A DNA stretch of 64,000 nucleotides from Latrodectus hesperus (Eukaryota; Arthropoda; Arachnida; Araneae; Theridiidae), in NCBI GenBank assembly GCA_037975125.1, contig CM075857.1, positions 25,006,707-25,070,706 on the forward strand, written 5' to 3'. Position numbers and translations under genes: made by a program. The first letter of the stretch is position 1, and every line of letters begins with the position of its first letter. A model generated the notes under the pieces. It was not told the DNA's origin. It worked only from the letters and a program-made list of their open reading frames with translations, and did not search any database. Shown here one piece after another: positions 60,423 to 64,000 of the stretch.

Positions 60423-62047
60423 TATTTGGCAAAAAAAGTATTAGAACAATAGGAATTTCTAAGTTCTCAAGGTAATAAAATGAAACATTTGTCACATAGT
60501 ATGTATATTATGTAATACTTTTACATAACTACTCATGGAGTAAGAAACAAATATTTAGAATAAATAGGATTTAAAAAATTAAAATAAAAGATTTGTGCTT
60601 TGTGTGTGTGCGTGCAAAAAAGTATTAGAACATTTGACTTCAATATAAAATCATTCATATATATAAAATGACTAAAAATTTGAACGTGATACTAATACAT
60701 GGTATGTAGTCCATTAGCTGAAATTACTGCATCCAGACGTCTTGGAATAGATTCACACAAATCTTTGGTGACGTTTGATAACATGCTGGTCCAGGCATCT
60801 TGCAAAGCTTGCTTTACTTGTTATTGGGAATTCTTTCACTTTTTCATCCAATAGATACCACAAATGTTCTATAGGACTCAAGTCTGGGGACTGTGGGGGA
60901 GCTACCAATCTTCGGGGAGCATTATATAACAGCCATTCTTTGGTTTTGTTGGCAGTATGTTTGGGGTCTTGTTCTTGTTGAAAAATGAATGGCTTCTCTA
61001 ACGTTAATTTCTTTGTACTCTATCTCTCAAGTTATCTCGTAACACATCAATATATGACAAAGCTGTCATTTTATCATCAATGAACTGGAGATTTCCAACT
61101 CCATTGTAAGTCATATCACCCCATGCTATGACATTCCTTCCTCCGTGCTTTATAGTTTTCTGTACATTTTGAGCGTGAAAAGCAGTTCCTTTTCTTCTTC
61201 AAACTGTGAGCACGTGTTTAGGTTTGAAAATTTCAAATTTATTCTCGTCGGAGAAAATTACATATTTCCAGAAATCTAATGATTTATTTTTATAAATTTT
61301 GGCAAATTCTATAAGCGTTTTTTTCTGTTGATTTCTAAAAATAAGCGTTTTTTTCTGTCCGTCTTCCTTTTATACCAGCATTATGCAATACATTTCCAAC
61401 CGTTTGAGGTGTTACAACATTTCCTGAGATTGATTCAATATTTGCGGCCAACATCCTTGCACTTCCTGTCGAATACTGTAGGGCATCTTTAACCACTTCT
61501 CGTTTTTCTCTGACAGTCAAGATGCTTGGTCTCCCTGATCTTGGCCTATTATCCATAATACCAGTTTCTTTTTCTTTTTTAGAATGTTGTGAATTGCGCG
61601 AAGTGAAACATTCAACTTACTGGAAATTTCTCGAAATGTTTTGCCACTATTGTGCTGGTGAAAGATTTGTTCTCTCTTCGCAAGTGAAATCTCTTTCATT
61701 TTGGGTGCCATGGCAGGAAAAGTCCACGTAAACTGAATTTCTACAAGTTAGCAGTGAATGAGACGAGCACCCTTGACGTTGATATGGTTGAAAGTAACAT
61801 TGAAAGTTTAATGACGTCACCAGCGCTGTAATTTGCATGCTTCTGCTTTTGTTCTAATACATTTTTGGCGATGCAAATTTTGTTATTTTTATATTAATAT
61901 AATACTGTAATTATTTTTACATTTTTTTCTTAGTTATAATTTTCTAAGAACATATTATCATTTATAAACTGATTATAAGTTTCACTTGATTTTATTAACT
62001 TGAAAACTAAAAGTTTCTCATTCTTCTAATACTTTTCTTGCCAACTG
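60423..62047 (-). mobile_element. Tc1-like transposon, 1,625 bp, both ends present
   Basis: The left end has TTTGGCAAAAAAAGTATTAG and the right end, reversed, has TTGGCAAGAAAAGTATTAG. These are about 25-30 bases of imperfect terminal inverted repeats, with TA at 60421-60422 and 62048-62049. The length is typical of Tc1 elements, and the transposase runs on the minus strand between short terminal regions. Mutations in the ends and gene indicate an inactive but complete copy. Confidence 0.93.
60692..61711 (-). pseudogene. Tc1-like transposase, near full length, frameshifted, catalytic Asp changed
   Basis: From MAPKMKEISLAKREQ the first helix-turn-helix is intact (HNSGKTFREISSKLNVSLRA). A frameshift in the poly-Lys run near 61570 is followed by MDNRPRSGRPSILTVREKRE (a GRP linker) and the second helix-turn-helix (VVTPQTVGNVLHNAGIKGR). 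Further shifts lead to DFWKYVIFSDENKFEIF (first catalytic Asp), then FIFQQEQDPKHT and SPDLSPIEHLW. The motif normally reads QQD; here it reads QQE, so the second catalytic Asp is Glu, 34 residues before the final Glu. It ends RRLDAVISANGLHTMY with a stop at 60692-60694. At least two frameshifts and the active-site change make it non-functional. Confidence 0.92.
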
Positions 62048-62545
62048 TATGTCTAAATCCAATGCGGAATTGTAAAATGTAATCTTGTTTTAAATGTGGA
62101 AAAAAAGCAAAATATACTTCAGTGCAGAAAAATTAATGTTTCTCAAAGTCACACATGAGAACAAAAAGACAAAATTTTATTGTTGAAAATATCTTGCCAA
62201 TCAATCACTTCATTCTAAAGTTTTATTGCAAATTCTATTTGTACGTTTAAAAATGGATATCAAGAAATGCTAAGCATTATTTATCTTATTTTCCAATCTT
62301 TTACGCTGATAAGATTTAACATATAATCAGAATATTTTTGTATCAAAATTTTTTAACACTTATCATACCATAACGGGTCAAATGACCCATTTTGAACTTT
62401 TGCATTGATAATGCACGTATTATCTTATTACTTCTCCAAATTTAACTTACTGACTTTTTCTGACTAATTAAGTCTACTGTTCTTATACTATTTTTATAAT
62501 TTTTTGTTTTGAATATTTTGAGTAATAACTGTCGTATACCGTTGT

Positions 62546-62571
62546 CTACCACATCGGGTCATTTGACCCGG
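62546..62571. repeat. Third copy of the piggyBac inner-repeat palindrome
   Basis: TACCACATCGGGTCATTTG and the following ACCCGG repeat the inner terminal motif in the same orientation as the left copy, about 180 bases further in. All three copies contain GGGTCA-AA/TT-TGACCC, itself a palindrome. Confidence 0.85.
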
Positions 62572-62832
62572 AGAACATTTTTTTTGTTTTATAAGCTTAT
62601 CAATACATATTGCTTATCTTATTGTATTCAGTGAACTGCAAATGTATGCAAAGACTATTACGTAAAGTAGTTCAATCAAAATAGCTGAGAATAATTCAAG
62701 AAAATATAAAAATTTTAGATTGAAACTAGATTTTTGTGTAAAAAAGGTAGCAAAAAAAGAAAAGTTTAGTACACAGTTTTTATTTTATTTTGATAGCTTT
62801 ATTAGTGATACAGGTAACTATTTACCCATAAA

Positions 62833-63415
62833 ATGTCGAAACGAACGAGACAGTCCAAATTCTTAGAAGATATAAATGATATTGGAGAAGAGTTTTCGGA
62901 AATCGGTGAAGATGAATTTTCTGAAAACGAAGATATATTGGTTACAAACGAAAATGAGTCTGAATCTACAGATACTGACAATGAAGAGGAAAATATTGTG
63001 AATATCGGTTGTGGACGAAAACATGACCGATCAAATGGCGAGGAAATTTACTACAAAGTCTAAGTCTTGCAGATGGCCACTCCAAGTTTTTTTCAATATC
63101 CTTGATTTAGCTGGTATAAATGCCTGGATTTTATACAAGCAAACGACAGGAGATAATATCTCGAGACAAGATTTTTTACTCAAGCTAGCAGTAGAACTTG
63201 CCGACGATTTTCGAGTTGCCCGTGAACAACCAAAAGAAAAAGCAAATACTAAACGATCGTTGCCTAACCCTGTTACAGATTCTAATAAACGTAAGAGGTG
63301 TCAAATAGGATACTGCAAAGATAATAAAACTAATAAAATTTGCTCCAATTGTAAAAAATTTGTTTGCGGGAAATGTGCGACGGAAACACTTATGTGTAAA
63401 AAATGTGATGTATAA
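62833..63415 (+). pseudogene. PiggyBac transposase with the catalytic core deleted
   Basis: A piggyBac transposase is usually about 550-600 residues. Here the first frame starts MSKRTRQSKFLEDINDIGEE and gives about 60 residues of the acidic N-terminus (ENESESTDTDNEEENIV). From about 63010 a different frame gives the C-terminus: TDQMARKFTTKSK, RWPLQVFFNILDLAGINAWI, then a basic linker (SNKRKRCQIGYC) and a cysteine-rich zinc-binding end (ICSNCKKFVCGKCATETLMC, KKC) to the stop at 63413-63415. The DQM Asp corresponds to the last catalytic Asp. The upstream catalytic Asp residues and most of the core are gone, and the two parts are out of frame. It cannot be an active transposase. Confidence 0.92.
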
Positions 63416-63621
63416 AAACAACTCTTATTTTTTGCGTTTGAAATAGAAATTGTAAAAATACTATTTCATATAATTATAATACATATTTTATTATCATTAT
63501 ATTTTTATTTCCTTTCCAACATCCATATTTCATACATAAAAGTAGGAAACGTAAATTTCGGGTCATTTGACCCGCTATGGTAAACTAGGTATCTAATAAG
63601 TGTTAGTATGATTAGTGTTAA

Positions 63622-64000
63622 AGAAAGAGCATTTCAGTTTTACTTTTATCATTATAATAGTCTAAATTGTGCACTCAAATGAAAGTATTTTAAAACAAAT
63701 TGACATGCGCATATTACATATATGTACTGAGTTTGGAGTAGTAACTTTAACTTCATATTTATATTTCTCAAGTTTATAAAAATCATTATAAAACTGTTAA
63801 GGAAAAGTAAATTGCATGAAGTTAATTGTATAAGCATATTTTCTTAATTACAAAAAATATTTTGAAAAATAAATTACATTTAATATAAATTTGACTTCTT
63901 TTAGTACACATGTTGATGGATCAGTAATATATTTTGTTTTATTTTCAATATTTTTGAAAGTTTTCCTCAGATTCACATGTTTTAAAAGCTGATTTTAGAA
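63622..64000. other. AT-rich DNA, nothing recognised
   Basis: A 61-codon minus-strand frame of AT-driven composition; no repeat. Confidence 0.5.

Larger units (their letters stand above)
62357..63617 (+). mobile_element. Mini-piggyBac element, 1,261 bp, TTAA target sites
   Basis: TTAA lies at 62353-62356 and 63618-63621. The first bases are CACTTATCATAC and the last, reversed, CACTAATCATAC: a 12-base terminal repeat with one mismatch. A second inverted repeat, ACCATAACGGGTCAAATGAC (62367-62388, extending to ACCC), recurs reversed at 63560-63581. On the left it follows the tip almost directly; on the right about 24 bases intervene. A 13-bp tip, an inner repeat and unequal spacers are characteristic of piggyBac. 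The inside encodes only the two ends of the transposase. Confidence 0.92.

Noticed and set aside
61311..61358. An 18-base direct repeat (ATAAGCGTTTTTTTCTGT) at 30-base spacing inside the Tc1 transposase, at first read as a duplication
   Set aside because: In one frame the region reads KKRLFLEINRKKRL, which fits the normal KK-x-x-IS-x-x-N-x-x-KRL pattern of Tc1 transposases. The repeat is more likely coincidental codon similarity than an insertion.
63185..63421. A 78-codon minus-strand frame
   Set aside because: Antisense shadow of the piggyBac C-terminal coding segment.

Overview
This is an AT-rich, repeat-dominated piece of a eukaryotic nuclear genome. I see no complete host gene, no operon-like layout and no functional tRNA or rRNA gene. 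The repertoire (Tc1 and mariner DNA transposons, a mini-piggyBac element, 5'-truncated non-LTR retrotransposons, many tRNA-headed SINEs, one apparently 5S-rRNA-headed SINE family, long (TA)n arrays and several tandem satellites) fits an arthropod. A spider seems likeliest from the general look of the transposases and SINEs, but that is an impression, not a demonstration. The window is probably intergenic or deep intronic DNA.

Layout. 0-9 kb: an interrupted reading frame with no assigned function at the extreme left, a non-LTR retrotransposon 3' end next to a 298-bp (TA)n array, two tRNA-headed SINEs, a Tc1 fragment (5.5-6.4 kb) and a much older Tc1 relic (8.4-8.7 kb). 9-20 kb: an apparently internally deleted LINE bounded by a target-site duplication (TSD), a long hairpin, several SINEs, and a roughly 187-bp higher-order satellite. 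20-30 kb: a 32-bp minisatellite of about 30 copies, a 5S-headed SINE with a perfect TSD, a 5'-truncated LINE with a 16-bp TSD and an open RNase H frame, a SINE nested inside a SINE, and a five-copy 30-bp repeat. 30-45 kb: a 186-bp unit present three times between (TA)n arrays, a SINE inside a tandem duplication, a 424-bp terminal-inverted-repeat element between two (TA)n arrays, and a roughly 204-bp satellite. 45-60 kb: two mini-mariner elements in opposite orientation with the same internal deletion, near-identical tRNA-Ser-like SINEs, and a 5S-head/foreign-tail chimeric SINE bounded by one TSD. 60-64 kb: a Tc1 element with both inverted repeats but a mutated catalytic residue, then an internally deleted piggyBac element with TTAA target sites and asymmetrically spaced terminal repeats.

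How the parts relate. Nearly everything recognisable is a transposon, and most are non-autonomous or broken. The mini-mariners and mini-piggyBac keep their ends but lack most of the catalytic core, so they would need a transposase supplied elsewhere. The SINEs would need a LINE reverse transcriptase. One SINE tail ends in the same (AAC)n-type terminus as the LINE copies here, which suggests, without proving, a shared mobilising machinery. The most interesting items are the two deletion-derivative DNA transposons (one with an intact DNA-binding-only reading frame), the chimeric 5S SINE, and the terminal-inverted-repeat element in (TA)n. I assign no protein-coding function to the host.
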